From Nocardioides pelophilus (lineage in GTDB: Bacteria; Actinomycetota; Actinomycetes; Propionibacteriales; Nocardioidaceae), in contig NZ_JACEHF010000004.1 in the NCBI RefSeq assembly GCF_014180685.1, positions 1 through 64,000 on the forward strand: a stretch of DNA of 64,000 nucleotides, in the 5' to 3' direction. The translations under genes and the position numbers were made by a program. Of this stretch, positions 18,801 through 26,811 are shown piece after piece; position 1 is the first letter of the stretch; the number at the start of each line of letters is the position of its first letter. The notes below the pieces were generated by a model. That model was not told the origin of the DNA, ran no database searches, and saw only the letters and a list, made by a program, of their open reading frames with translations.

Positions 18801-19087
18801 TGGCCCGGTGGGACGAAGCTGCGGGCGACGCGACCGCTGCCGGTCGCCGGTACGACGAGCTGCTCGAGCTCAGCCGCAGGATCGGCGAGCCGGGGCTCAC
18901 CAGCACGGCGCTGGAGGGACTGTGCCGGCTCGCCTCGGCGCGTGGGGACAGAGACCTTGCTGCCGGCCTGCTCGCCGAGGCCTCCCGCCTGCGGATCTCC
19001 TCGTCCCGACCACGCCCGCCGCACGAGGAGCGTGACCTCGCGGCCGCCGTCGCCGACCTCACGCCGGACTCCGTCGCAGGAGTCTGA
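15887..19087 (+). CDS. AfsR/SARP-type giant transcriptional regulator 2
   Basis: A 1066-residue regulator: winged helix (VRFRLLGPMEILVEG from residue 3), transcriptional activation domain (about 105-250), STAND ATPase with Walker A GPGGAGKT at 315-322 and LLLVDNCEH as Walker B, then a TPR-like helical half from about residue 600. The GTG 15887 follows GAGGAGAG. It is a second AfsR-like protein, related to but clearly distinct from the one at 3.0-6.1 kb. It stands downstream of a 200-base region with a repeat facing the other way. The likely role is ATP-dependent activation of nearby promoters in response to an unknown ligand. Confidence 0.88.
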   Translation: MDVRFRLLGPMEILVEGCPVGMPGAAERAVLVQLLLSPGRTIPATMLVDRLWSESSLPQDPMNALQIRVSKLRRSLKAVGVPEVVTREGVGYRANVDPRSVDAVDFVARVREARARSEAAVDGADAASLDAYDEALALWQGDALADFAAEQWAMVEAARFSKLRLAALTERAQVALALGRHAEVVADLDPLVAHDPTLESLTGLLMVALYRSGRQTEALEAYRRTRDVLDESLGLEPSLTLRSLHERVLRQDEALGSLPDLTPASVAVSRVVPAEKVGTAPTNLPTVVRPLIGRDAQLDSLGELVLGTRLLTLIGPGGAGKTSLALAAVVRTSEAFPDGAFGVRLASVDMPDEVPLAVADALGVPLDGAAGDRDVRERVVSYLVRRRLLLLVDNCEHVIDAAAGLIDQILSRCPDVTILATSREALAIPDEVQVTVGPLGTPPDGTPAGDVLLYPAAQLFVERARSVRPGTVFGDEDLAAIGRITRALDGIPLALELAGVRVATMSPVEIAGRLDQRFALLTTGARTAEARQQTLRATVDWSYALLTEREQTVFNRLAVFQGGWSLSASEAVVTDPALATGEVLDTLGRLVERSMVVVDRGASTRYRMLDTLRHYAAEQLVASGEHEAVAQRHAEHFRDVVHDAESRLRGHDQRETFQRLRDEQPNIRAALAWLGRPGGDLDSALETAGALGLFWHLGRHLEGREVLSRLLESGEGSPSSRARALQAVSLVERPRACLVHPSPRCAETARESLAIFDALGDGSRAALSRVLLAVEGVTGQDPDQAEDLLCKAEAQFAADGDAWGGGVVGFVRMETALKNGNETAAVPIGRATSATFRHLDDPWGLSAILYHLGWGLRQFGRYDEGSRALEEAIDVAAGAGLYNTVQWALADLAIAQLHLGDQEAARSLLDRASAASEHVGDGAGAVLACYGHGLVAQVGQEWGLARERYAESYAGFGALGTPVSQGLALAGLARWDEAAGDATAAGRRYDELLELSRRIGEPGLTSTALEGLCRLASARGDRDLAAGLLAEASRLRISSSRPRPPHEERDLAAAVADLTPDSVAGV

Positions 19088-19220
19088 CGTCCCGGGGCGG
19101 CACCGCCGCTCCCCGAGCCCACCCGTGAGGCAACGCAGACTCAACGCCCGGCCGGAAGACTCGCTCCGATCTTGCAGTCGGGACCGGCCGCCACTGCACA
19201 CCACGCACAGAGGAGCTCAG

Positions 19221-19724
19221 ATGGCCGACGACACCTGGTTGCCCCGAGACTGGGAGCACCCGCTGCGGGAGGAGCTGTCCACGGGTCACCACCTCCGGCC
19301 GATCAGTCCTGACGACACCCACAAGGACATGCTCGCCGTGATGGGCTCTCGCGAGCGCCTGTGGTCGATCTACGGGGAGGCCTGGGGATGGCCCCCTGCG
19401 GACATGACGCCCGAACAGGATCGCGCGGACCTGCAGCACCACGCCGACGAGATCGAGCGCCACGAGTCGTTCAACTACGCCCTGTTCGATGCGGAGGAGA
19501 GCGAGCTCATCGGTTGCGTCTACATCGACCCGACCGACAAGGCAGGCGCGGACGCCGACATCTCCTGGTGGGTCCGGGACGAGTACGTCGGATCTGCCGT
19601 GGAACGCGCCCTCGATGAGCTCGTCCCGAGGTGGATCGCCGCCAGGTGGCCCTTCCGGCTGCCGCGACTCGTGGGCGTCGACATCAGCTGGCAGTCCTGG
19701 CTCGCCATTCCCAGGCAGCGGTGA
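19221..19724 (+). CDS. GNAT-family acetyltransferase-like protein, 167 aa
   Basis: A 167-residue protein with a GNAT-like order of elements: LRPISPDD near residue 25, a central strand pair (FNYALFDAEESELIGCVYIDP) and ADISWWVRDEYVGS in the region of motif A. The acetyl-CoA loop R/Q-x-x-G-x-G is not canonical, so activity is uncertain. ATG 19221 follows GAGGAG. The next GNAT gene starts four bases after its stop. Both are downstream of the AfsR-like gene, with 133 bases between that hold no recognisable site. Substrate unknown. Confidence 0.7.
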   Translation: MADDTWLPRDWEHPLREELSTGHHLRPISPDDTHKDMLAVMGSRERLWSIYGEAWGWPPADMTPEQDRADLQHHADEIERHESFNYALFDAEESELIGCVYIDPTDKAGADADISWWVRDEYVGSAVERALDELVPRWIAARWPFRLPRLVGVDISWQSWLAIPRQR

Positions 19725-19727
19725 GCG

Positions 19728-20276
19728 GTGACAGGCGAAGTCGGCTCGGCGCCGAGCGTCCGCATCATTCACCTTGACCCGGCGACTCTCGAACATCTCG
19801 CCGACGGCGACCTGGTCCTTGCGAGCCAGCACTGTCCCTGGCAGCTCTCGCCCTGGCTGGCGGGACCCGACGCGGTCGACGTGTGGCGGGTGCGTGCACG
19901 GCAAGCCGTGGCTGCGCCCCAGGACCTGCCCTGGATCACGGGCATCGTGTGGGACGAGCACGCAGCGGCGGCGGTCGGGATGGCAGGATTCCACGCGGCC
20001 CCGGATGCAGAAGGCATGGTGGAAGTCGGCTACGCCGTCGACCCGGCCCTGCGTCGGCGCGGCGACGCGCGGGCCGCCCTCGACGTGTTGCTCTCCCGCG
20101 CTCACGCGTCACCGCTCATCCGGACCGTCCGAGCCACCGTCGCTCCTGACAACCTGCCCTCGCTCGCACTGCTCGCTGACTACGACTTCCTCGAGGTGGG
20201 CGAACAGTGGGACGAGGAGGATGGTCTGGAGATCGTCTACGAGCTCGCCGCAGACGCCTCTCGATCCCGCGCCTGA
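19728..20276 (+). CDS. GNAT-family N-acetyltransferase, 182 aa
   Basis: Contains motif A of GNAT enzymes, VEVGYAVDPALRRRGDARAAL, with the pyrophosphate-binding RRRGDA at about residues 110-115, followed by a motif B-like NLPSLALLADYDFLEVGEQWDEEDG. This closely resembles ribosomal-protein or small-molecule acetyltransferases such as RimJ-type proteins; the substrate cannot be assigned. GTG 19728 is chosen because it lies four bases after the preceding stop and gives a complete N-terminus. It converges with the 57-aa Zn-ribbon ORF. Confidence 0.8.
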   Translation: MTGEVGSAPSVRIIHLDPATLEHLADGDLVLASQHCPWQLSPWLAGPDAVDVWRVRARQAVAAPQDLPWITGIVWDEHAAAAVGMAGFHAAPDAEGMVEVGYAVDPALRRRGDARAALDVLLSRAHASPLIRTVRATVAPDNLPSLALLADYDFLEVGEQWDEEDGLEIVYELAADASRSRA

Positions 20277-20311
20277 GGGCTCCCGCCCAGCGGCCGTAGC
20301 TGTGGTCGCGG

Positions 20312-20485
20312 TCAGCTGGCGCGGGCGAGAGGGGGAAGGGCAGCGGCTCGCGCGGTACCGCACCGTGGGCAGTGGCCCGAGCGGACGTGCTCGAGGTCCT
20401 GGCCGCACCAGCAGTGCGGCGGGATCAGGTTCGATCGGACGGCTCCGGTCGAACGGGTCGTGGGCGTCAGGCTGGTCGTGTTCAT
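20312..20485 (-). CDS. Small zinc-ribbon-like protein, 57 aa
   Basis: ATG 20485 opens a 57-residue frame with CWCGQDLEHVRSGHCPRCG, a CxC plus CxxC arrangement suitable for one zinc ion, preceded by a Thr/Ser-rich N-terminus. No enzymatic domain is present. The promoter carries an 11-base-period repeat starting 74 bases upstream, which supports it as an expressed gene of the same regulon as the exporters and the SARP operon. The role is unknown; a protein- or nucleic-acid-binding adaptor is possible. Confidence 0.55.
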   Translation of the reverse strand: MNTTSLTPTTRSTGAVRSNLIPPHCWCGQDLEHVRSGHCPRCGTARAAALPPLARAS

Positions 20486-20558
20486 CTGGCTCACCGCCTC
20501 GGTTGGCTGTGGTCGAGTTGGCCACACAAGAACGGTCGGGCATGCCGCTTGCTCTCGA

Positions 20559-20576
20559 CTGTCCGTCGCCTGTCTT
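20559..20576 (-). promoter_or_regulatory. 11-nt direct repeat upstream of the Zn-ribbon ORF
   Basis: CTGTCCG at 20559 and CTGTCTT at 20570, period 11, read as GGACAG/AGACAG towards the 57-aa ORF. It lies between that ORF and the end of the SARP-led operon. Confidence 0.6.
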
Positions 20577-20631
20577 GAGGCAGCGGTGGTCGGAGCAGCC
20601 CGGCGAGGCCGTGGGTGCACGTGCCGCCGGG

Positions 20632-21666
20632 TCAGGGATGTGCTCGCGCCGCGGGCGCGGAAGAGCACAGTTCCTCGACACGTCCGGTCTCGGCGGGACC
20701 TGCAGGTCCCTGCGGACCGACGGCGCTGCGGCCGATTCCTTCGCCCGGGATGCCGGAGCACGTCGGAAGGTCGTCGTCGCAGCAGGGGTCGATCGTTGCG
20801 CGGCGACGCGTCACCAGCCGCCCGATCGCGGGCTGCCCGGCAAGGGCTCCGCCGAGGACCAGGGCCATCCCCATGGCGGTGGTGTACCTGAACTCCTCGC
20901 CCCCGATGATGACGCCCAACGCCGTCGCCACGACGGGGTTGACGAGTCCGATGAGGGCGACCGTGCCTGCCGGCAGATGCGTGAGGCCGTGGAACCAGCA
21001 CAGATAGGCCCCAATGGTTCCCACGATGCTCATCCACAGCAACCCGGCGATCGAGCCGGCACCCACGGGCGGCGGCCGTCCCTCGAAGACGAGGGCAAGA
21101 GGCAGGAGCGCGAGTCCTCCGGCGACCAGCTGCCAGGACACCAGGGTCACCATGTCCACGGGGGCGGGCCATCGCTTGATCAGGACGAACCCCAGGGCTG
21201 CGGCCACCACGGATCCGACAGCGGCGAGCACTCCGACGGGCTCGACGGAGCTCCCGCCGTTGAGGACGAGCACGGCGACGCCCACCAGGCCGACGATGCT
21301 TGCTGCGGCCCGGCTCCAACCGGGCGTCTCGCGGAGCAGGATCCACGCCAAGGCCATCACGACGATCGGTGATGTGGCCGTGATCGTGGACGCGACGCCG
21401 CCGGGCAGGTGGAAGGCTGCCAGGAACACCAACGAGAAGAAGGCCGTGAAGTTGAGCAGGCCGAGCAAGGCCGCCCGGAACCACCACACGCCTGTGGGCA
21501 GCTTCCGACGCAACGCCAGCAGGACGAGTCCGGCCGGCAGGGCGCGGATCAGCGCGGCGTACAAGGGGTGGTCGGCAGGAAGAAGCTGGCCTGCGACGAT
21601 GTACGTCGACCCCCACGCCGCGGGCGCGACGAGGGTTATCACCGAAGCGCGGGCCTGCGGGGTCAT
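20632..21666 (-). CDS. EamA/DMT-family transporter, end of the SARP-led operon
   Basis: A ten-helix membrane transporter of 344 residues: WGSTYIVAGQLLPADHP near residue 18, LPGGVASTITATSPIVVMAL near 90, and LCWFHGLTHLPAGTVALIGLVNPVVATALG in the second repeat. The last helix ends near residue 275; the following 65 residues are hydrophilic and include CCDDDLPTC. It probably exports a small molecule. It is the last gene of a nine-gene minus-strand run, 49 bases after the SRPBCC gene. It resembles the EamA at 2119-3156. Confidence 0.85.
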   Translation of the reverse strand: MTPQARASVITLVAPAAWGSTYIVAGQLLPADHPLYAALIRALPAGLVLLALRRKLPTGVWWFRAALLGLLNFTAFFSLVFLAAFHLPGGVASTITATSPIVVMALAWILLRETPGWSRAAASIVGLVGVAVLVLNGGSSVEPVGVLAAVGSVVAAALGFVLIKRWPAPVDMVTLVSWQLVAGGLALLPLALVFEGRPPPVGAGSIAGLLWMSIVGTIGAYLCWFHGLTHLPAGTVALIGLVNPVVATALGVIIGGEEFRYTTAMGMALVLGGALAGQPAIGRLVTRRRATIDPCCDDDLPTCSGIPGEGIGRSAVGPQGPAGPAETGRVEELCSSAPAARAHP

Positions 21667-21715
21667 GATGGGCTCCTGACGTGGTTCTCGGTCGTCGACG
21701 AAGGTCGTGCGGCGG

Positions 21716-22174
21716 TCAGCTCGCGCTCGCTCCGTCCGCGGCCACGCCCTCCGCGGCGGCGGCGAGCCGCTTCGAGATGTCGGTGAGGACCCGGGTCATG
21801 ACGAGGCGCAGGAGGCTGCCGGTGAAGGGGTACTTGGTGGTGAACTGGGAGCGCCAGTCGATGAAGGTGCCGCCCTCGACGGCAGTCAGGGTGACGTCGG
21901 CGCGGTACGCCTTGAAGGGCAGGGTCCCGACATAGTCGTAGGAGAACAGCCTGTCCTCCTCGAACGCGAGGACGTTCTCGATGGAGCTGAGCCGGCCGAT
22001 GCGGATACGTCGTACCGCGCCGAGGCCGTGCGGAGCGGGGGTGCCTTCGCGGTCGTAGTCGACCTCGTCGAACCCGGCCCATCGTGTCCACGAGGGCCCA
22101 TCGGCGAGCAGCGTCCAGACCTGGCTGGGGGTGGCCATGGACTCTGCTGTCACGTGCACGGACTTCCGGCTCAT
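21716..22174 (-). CDS. SRPBCC-family (START-like) protein
   Basis: A 152-residue helix-grip domain, the polyketide cyclase/dehydrase-like superfamily: VHVTAESMATPSQVWTLLADGPSWTRWAGF at the N-terminus, then a beta sheet around a hydrophobic cavity and a long C-terminal helix. Such proteins bind hydrophobic ligands and sometimes cyclise or hydrolyse them; without a polyketide synthase nearby the role is open. It lies between an MFS exporter (42 bases upstream) and the EamA exporter in the SARP operon, so handling of an exported or resisted compound is plausible. Confidence 0.8.
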   Translation of the reverse strand: MSRKSVHVTAESMATPSQVWTLLADGPSWTRWAGFDEVDYDREGTPAPHGLGAVRRIRIGRLSSIENVLAFEEDRLFSYDYVGTLPFKAYRADVTLTAVEGGTFIDWRSQFTTKYPFTGSLLRLVMTRVLTDISKRLAAAAEGVAADGASAS

Positions 22175-22216
22175 CTGCTTCTCCTTCTCGGGGTGTGGGG
22201 GTGGTGCGTGTCGGTG

Positions 22217-23704
22217 TCATGTCGTGCTGCTCGCCGGGGGTCGCTGCCCTGCGAGTCGATCGGTCAGCGGTCGGTCACGTTCGGGCGGTCGAGGAGCCAG
22301 TACGTCGCGCCCGCGCAGTCCCAGCAGCGCGATCCCCGCGACGGCGGCGCCGCCGGCAGCGATCACCGCCACGCTCAAGCCTGTCGCCTGCATCGGTGAG
22401 GTTCCTGCCGCGACCCGGACGTCGTAGAGGGCCTCGCCCCCTGCCAGGGCGACCGCTCCACCGACCTGGCGAGCCAGCAGCAGTGCTCCCATCGCAGCGC
22501 CGAGGTCCTCGGGTGCGACCACGCGCCCGATCACCATCTGCAGGCCGGAGAGCGCAGGACCCATCCCGAGGCCGAGGAGTGCCAGGACCGCCATGTGTGC
22601 ATACAGGTCACCGCCGACCCAGACCCGGAAACCGCCGGCCGCCGCCATGACGACGGCGCTGGCACCCACCAGGACGACCACGTACCGACCCCGGCTCTGG
22701 ATCAGCCCCACGCCCACGTTGACCCCCACGAGCAGTGCCAGCAGGAACGGGTACATCCGGACGCCGGTCGCGCTGGCGCTGAGGCCTTGTTCGGACTGCA
22801 GCAGTCGCGGGAGCAGGACGACGAGCACGTACAGGCCGAACGTTGCGAAGCCGCCTGCCACCAGCAGTCGCCCGACCACGGGATCGGCGAGCAGCCGTGG
22901 AGGCAGGACGGGCGCGACGGCACGCCGTTCGACGAGGACCAGCAGGGCCAGGCCCATCAGGCCCAGGACGACCATCCCCCCGGTCCGGCTGTCGGACCAG
23001 GACGAGACGACAGCGTGCTGGTGGAGCCCGACCAGCAACGCCCCGGTCGCCAGGGTCAGGACGGCGATGCCCGCGACGTCGACAGGCAGCCTCCTGTCCT
23101 CACGCTGGCCGACCTGAGGGGGCAGGACCACGGCGATCACTGCGAGCGCGGCCATCCCCAGCGGGACGTTGACCAGGAAGATCGACCGCCAACCCAGCAG
23201 GTCACTGAGGATGCCGCCGGCCAGCGGCCCGCCGACGAAGCTGAACGTCATCACGCCGGCGAGCGCGAGCTGGGCACGTGCGCTCCTGGTCGGCCCGGCC
23301 AGCTCCATGACCAGGAGGAACGAGAGCGCCTCGAGCGCCGCCGCCCCGACGCCTTGGACCGCGCGGGCGGCCACCAGCTGGGGCATCTGCTGGGCGAACG
23401 CACAGAGCGCGGAGGCCGCGACGAACGTCGCCATGCCGCTGAGGAGCATGCGTTGCCGACCGAAGCGGTCCGAGAGCCGTGTGAAGACCGGGATCATCAC
23501 GGTGGCCGGCACGAGGTACGCGCTCACCACCCAGACGTACCAGCGGTGGCCGCCCAGGTCCTCGACGATGGTGGGCAGCGCTGTCCCGACGATGGTCTGG
23601 TCGAGCATCGACAGCAGCAGTCCCGAGAGCACGGCGCACCACAGCAGGGCGCGGCGTCGCGGGCCCAGTGTGGACAGCAGATCTTCATGACTGTTCCTGT
23701 GCAC
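22217..23704 (-). CDS. MFS drug exporter, DHA2 type
   Basis: A 495-residue, 14-helix proton-coupled exporter. The signature LDQTIVGTALPTIVEDL lies in the first helix and motif A RLSDRFGRQRM near residue 76. The GTG at 23704 is chosen because it lies four bases after the stop of the preceding gene; the frame is open further 5' but would overlap that gene without conserved sequence. It is in the same operon as the SARP, isochorismatase-like and PhzF-like genes. Substrate unknown; related proteins export antibiotics and dyes. Confidence 0.88.
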   Translation of the reverse strand: MHRNSHEDLLSTLGPRRRALLWCAVLSGLLLSMLDQTIVGTALPTIVEDLGGHRWYVWVVSAYLVPATVMIPVFTRLSDRFGRQRMLLSGMATFVAASALCAFAQQMPQLVAARAVQGVGAAALEALSFLLVMELAGPTRSARAQLALAGVMTFSFVGGPLAGGILSDLLGWRSIFLVNVPLGMAALAVIAVVLPPQVGQREDRRLPVDVAGIAVLTLATGALLVGLHQHAVVSSWSDSRTGGMVVLGLMGLALLVLVERRAVAPVLPPRLLADPVVGRLLVAGGFATFGLYVLVVLLPRLLQSEQGLSASATGVRMYPFLLALLVGVNVGVGLIQSRGRYVVVLVGASAVVMAAAGGFRVWVGGDLYAHMAVLALLGLGMGPALSGLQMVIGRVVAPEDLGAAMGALLLARQVGGAVALAGGEALYDVRVAAGTSPMQATGLSVAVIAAGGAAVAGIALLGLRGRDVLAPRPPERDRPLTDRLAGQRPPASSTT

Positions 23705-23708
23705 GTGC

Positions 23709-24029
23709 TTACCGCCGCGGGATCTTGATCTCGCGCATGTCGACGACCGTGGTCCGCCGAACCTCGACCTGGTAGCCGTGGGCGGCCAGCGCAGCGAGCG
23801 CCAGCGCACGGACGGACTCCTCCTGGGAATCCGGTGCGTCGCCGGCCTCGTCGGCCGGGACGGCGCACCGGAACGTGAAGACCGTCCCCGTGGGGTCGCA
23901 CGTGAAGGTCCCGGGGCGGCTGAACGACATCAGGGCGACGTCGGACCCGGCGACGAGGTCGCGACGCTGCTGGCTGGTCAAATGCACGAACTTGCCGCTG
24001 ACGGTCACCCGGAACACGTCGCTGTTCAT
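23709..24029 (-). CDS. Conserved small protein of the DUF6204 type, 106 aa
   Basis: A 106-residue alpha/beta protein (FRVTVSGKFVHLTSQQRRDL ... GTFTCDPTGTVFTFRC ... DMREIKIPRR) matching what I know of DUF6204, whose members start with a strand containing RV.V.GKF and end in DMxxIKIxRR. No catalytic residues can be proposed. It overlaps the preceding isochorismatase-like gene by four bases and is followed after four bases by the MFS gene, so it is firmly inside the operon. The family identification is from memory of its pattern. Confidence 0.7.
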   Translation of the reverse strand: MNSDVFRVTVSGKFVHLTSQQRRDLVAGSDVALMSFSRPGTFTCDPTGTVFTFRCAVPADEAGDAPDSQEESVRALALAALAAHGYQVEVRRTTVVDMREIKIPRR

Positions 24030-24640
24030 TCGGCAGACGGCTTCGCTCGTGCTGCAGGCGCGCGGGCGGCAGCGACGACCTGCTCTGTCGAGACGACGGT
24101 CGCGAACTGGCCGTGGAGGTTCGTCGCGGTTGCTCGCGAGAGCTCGTCGGCCGTCATCGTGGCGCCATCAGGCCCGACCCGGTCGAAGGTGTGGGTGGCG
24201 TCGAGCGCGAACCAGACCTCGTACCCGATGTTGTCGCCCACGCGCGCAGTCGTCTCACAGCAGTGGTTGGTCGTGATGCCGGCGATCACGATCGCGGAGA
24301 CGCCGCGACCACGCAGCCAGGCGTCGAGGTCAGGGGTCCCGTGGAAGCTGGAGTGCACCGTCTTCGTCACCACCAGGTCCGGGGTGTGCTCCTGGAGGTA
24401 GGGCTTCAGTGCGTTGCCGGGGTTCTGCGGGTGCAGCGTGCTCTTCGGGCTCGCGGACTCGTGACGTACGTACACGACCGGTCGGCCCGCAGCCACGAAG
24501 GTCGACACGAGTGTGGCGATGTTCCGGTCGCAGTGGGGATTGTTGCGCCGTCCCCAGGAGGGGGCGTCGAACCCGACCTGGGCGTCGATCACGACGAGGG
24601 CGGTGGAGTCGGGGAGCCGGACTGCGGTGGGGGTGCTCAT
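24026..24640 (-). CDS. Isochorismatase-like cysteine hydrolase
   Basis: A 204-residue hydrolase of the isochorismatase superfamily. The triad is visible as D19 in ALVVIDAQVGF, the lysine in VVTKTVHSSF and the cysteine in GITTNHCCETT, with the cis-peptide-containing loop before it. Members act on amides (nicotinamide, N-carbamoylsarcosine) or on vinyl ethers; the specificity is not evident. It overlaps both neighbours by four bases (VOC protein upstream, DUF6204 protein downstream), so these three proteins are probably made in similar amounts. Confidence 0.85.
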   Translation of the reverse strand: MSTPTAVRLPDSTALVVIDAQVGFDAPSWGRRNNPHCDRNIATLVSTFVAAGRPVVYVRHESASPKSTLHPQNPGNALKPYLQEHTPDLVVTKTVHSSFHGTPDLDAWLRGRGVSAIVIAGITTNHCCETTARVGDNIGYEVWFALDATHTFDRVGPDGATMTADELSRATATNLHGQFATVVSTEQVVAAARAPAARAKPSAE

Positions 24641-25062
24641 GATGCGTCCCCCGACTCCTCGAAGACGGTGATCTGGAGTCCGGCCGGAGCATCCAGTCGT
24701 GCGTTGACAGACCCCCAGGGTGTGACCGTGGGTGGTGCGACGAGCTCGGCACCGGCTCGGACCAGCTCCTCGGTGACGGTTGCCGCATCCGCGACCTCGA
24801 ACGCCACTCTCACGTGCGGGCTCACCCGGTGCCCGACTTCGACCCGGTCGATCATGTCCACCTGGGCCGGGTTGGAGATCTCGAGCGTGGCGCGTCCTAC
24901 GTCGAGGATCGTGACGTGCTCGCCCGCCTCCGAGTGGATCTGGAGCTCCTCGCCCGCACCCAGGGCGTCGCGATAGAAGGCGAGGGCCTCGTCATAGTCG
25001 TCGGCCTCGACGACGACTCGCATCTGGAGGACCTGGTGTCGTGGTGATCGGGTGGTGGCCAT
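24637..25062 (-). CDS. VOC-family (glyoxalase/bleomycin-resistance fold) protein
   Basis: A 141-residue protein with two beta-alpha-beta-beta-beta modules: MRVVVEADDYDEALAFYRDALG first and VRVAFEVADAATVTEELVRAGAELV second. The fold occurs in metal-dependent dioxygenases, glyoxalases and drug-binding resistance proteins. Possible metal ligands are few (E and H in EELQIHSEAGEHVTI), so a binding rather than catalytic role is possible. It is in the operon between the PhzF-like and isochorismatase-like genes; its stop overlaps the latter's start. Confidence 0.82.
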   Translation of the reverse strand: MATTRSPRHQVLQMRVVVEADDYDEALAFYRDALGAGEELQIHSEAGEHVTILDVGRATLEISNPAQVDMIDRVEVGHRVSPHVRVAFEVADAATVTEELVRAGAELVAPPTVTPWGSVNARLDAPAGLQITVFEESGDAS

Positions 25063-25090
25063 CAGTGTGTTCCTGTCTGGTGGAGGGTGG

Positions 25091-26005
25091 TCACAGGACC
25101 CTGCGGGCGTCGTCGTCGCTCGGCATCTCGGTCGCCTCGCCGCTCACAGCGACGCCGTCCTGACCAGGCCGCAGCTCGACCGTCAGCTCACTCGGTGTGC
25201 CGAGGTCGTGCCCCTGGTGGATGGTGAGCGTGGCGGGGGGTCGGCTGTGGCCGATCTGGCGCAGGTACCCGCCGAATGCTGCGGCAGCAGCCCCGGTCGC
25301 CGGGTCCTCCACGACGCCGCCCGGTGGGAAGGGGTTGCGCGCGTGGAAGACGACATCGGATTCTGCCCAGAACACGTTCACCGTCGTCCATGACGCGACG
25401 TCCATCAGTCGGGCGAGTGCCGGGTAGTCGTAGGTCATGGCGGCCAGCGTGTCTCGCGAGCCGACCCCCAGCATGAGGTGGTGGTTCCCAGCGAAACCGA
25501 CCTGCGCAGGGAACCGCGGGTCGAGGTCCTCGACGGTCCACCCGAAGGCGTCCAGGGCGGGCTCCAGCTCGGCGGGGGTGGCGGGGCGGCTGCTGGCGGG
25601 GGGCGAGGTCAGCGTCGCGCCCGTGTGCCCGCCGGCCGTCCAGGTGCTGATGACCACCGGTCCCACGTGCGTGGAGAGATGGAGCTCTCCGGGACCGTGC
25701 CTGTCGGCCACGGCAGCAGCGGATGCGACGGTCGCGTGGCCGCAGAACGCGACCTCGGCCAACGGGCTGAAGTACCTGATCCGTGCCGCCTGGATCCCGC
25801 TCGTGGGGGCGCGCCCGTCGCCGGGCCGGGGGTCGGCGGGGGAGTCCTCGGGGAACAGGAAGGCGGTCTCCGAGTACCCGACGACCTGGGCGATCCGAAG
25901 CATCTCGGCGTCGGTGAGCCCGTGGGCGTTTAGGACGACGCCCGCCGGGTTCCCCCCACGTCCTTGGTGCGTGAAGGCGCTGTAGTGCAGCACGTGTGCG
26001 GTCAT
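25091..26005 (-). CDS. PhzF-family epimerase/isomerase
   Basis: A 304-residue protein of the PhzF/diaminopimelate-epimerase fold. Seen: GRGGNPAGVVL near residue 17, the conserved glutamate in YSETAFLF near residue 50, FCGHATVA near residue 85 and DPATGAAAAAFGGYL in the C-terminal half. The founding member isomerises dihydro-hydroxyanthranilate in phenazine synthesis, but most relatives are unassigned. No other phenazine genes are nearby. The ATG at 26005 overlaps the stop of the CPBP gene; the longer 5' frame is shadow. Confidence 0.85.
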   Translation of the reverse strand: MTAHVLHYSAFTHQGRGGNPAGVVLNAHGLTDAEMLRIAQVVGYSETAFLFPEDSPADPRPGDGRAPTSGIQAARIRYFSPLAEVAFCGHATVASAAAVADRHGPGELHLSTHVGPVVISTWTAGGHTGATLTSPPASSRPATPAELEPALDAFGWTVEDLDPRFPAQVGFAGNHHLMLGVGSRDTLAAMTYDYPALARLMDVASWTTVNVFWAESDVVFHARNPFPPGGVVEDPATGAAAAAFGGYLRQIGHSRPPATLTIHQGHDLGTPSELTVELRPGQDGVAVSGEATEMPSDDDARRVL

Positions 26006-26811
26006 CGTTCGTTCCTCTCGTTCAGGTGCGCGCTGTCCCGGTTCTTCATCGCCACGAGAGCGAGGAGGCCGAAGGCGAGGGTGACCAGGTAGCGGATCCA
26101 GTCGTAGTCGGCGTCGAGCAGCTCGCCCGACGCGTTGAAGGTGGCGTGCAGCAGTGCAAGCGTCAGGATGGAGCGCCTGCCCCACGTGTCGAAGGCGCCG
26201 AGGAGGAGCCGGAGCCCGACCCCGGCGACCAAGAGCCCGGCGAGGTTCTCGCCCAGGTCAGCAGCATCGTCGATGTCGTAGAAGGCGAGCGGGAGGTGGA
26301 TGCCCACGAACAGGACCGCCGTGGCGAGGCTTCCGCGCAGGTATCCCCATCGCGCCATGGTCCGCCGCTGCACGAAGCCGGCCCAGACCATCTCCTCCCA
26401 GAGATTCACGATCAGCAGGGAGGCAGCCACGTTCCCCAGCGCGAGCGAGACGACGAACCCCACGTCGAGGCCGGCCTGCTGGTCGAAGGCTCGAGCCGCC
26501 AGCCAGGTGCCGGCCGGGATGAGCAGCAGTGCCGGGATCAGCAGGATCCGGGGCCGGGGGAGGCGGAAGCAGTCGCGGAAGAGCTGGCGGCCATCCGCTC
26601 CGGGGTCGCGCCTCACCAGGAGGACCGTCGGCAGGACCAGGCCGAGAACCAGGGTGCCGAGGACGAACGGCTCGACGGGGACGTCGACGAACAAGGGGAT
26701 GGACAGGAGCACCCAGCCGACGGGAAGGGCGATGGCGACGAACGCCTTCAGGAGAGCGAGGTCGTCGGCCTCCCGAGCGGCGACGGATGCTGTGCGCTTC
26801 ATGTGTCTCAT
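26002..26811 (-). CDS. CPBP-family intramembrane protease-like protein
   Basis: A membrane protein of 269 residues with about seven helices. The CPBP motifs are present: paired glutamates in NLWEEMVWAGFVQRR, FVGIHLPLAF, and LLHATFN near the end. The arginine normally found at the fourth position after the EE pair is an alanine here (EEMVWA), so proteolytic activity is not certain. Relatives include Rce1-type proteases and bacteriocin self-immunity proteins, which fits an operon concerned with a toxic compound. The ATG at 26811 overlaps the SARP stop by four bases. Confidence 0.78.
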   Translation of the reverse strand: MRHMKRTASVAAREADDLALLKAFVAIALPVGWVLLSIPLFVDVPVEPFVLGTLVLGLVLPTVLLVRRDPGADGRQLFRDCFRLPRPRILLIPALLLIPAGTWLAARAFDQQAGLDVGFVVSLALGNVAASLLIVNLWEEMVWAGFVQRRTMARWGYLRGSLATAVLFVGIHLPLAFYDIDDAADLGENLAGLLVAGVGLRLLLGAFDTWGRRSILTLALLHATFNASGELLDADYDWIRYLVTLAFGLLALVAMKNRDSAHLNERNER

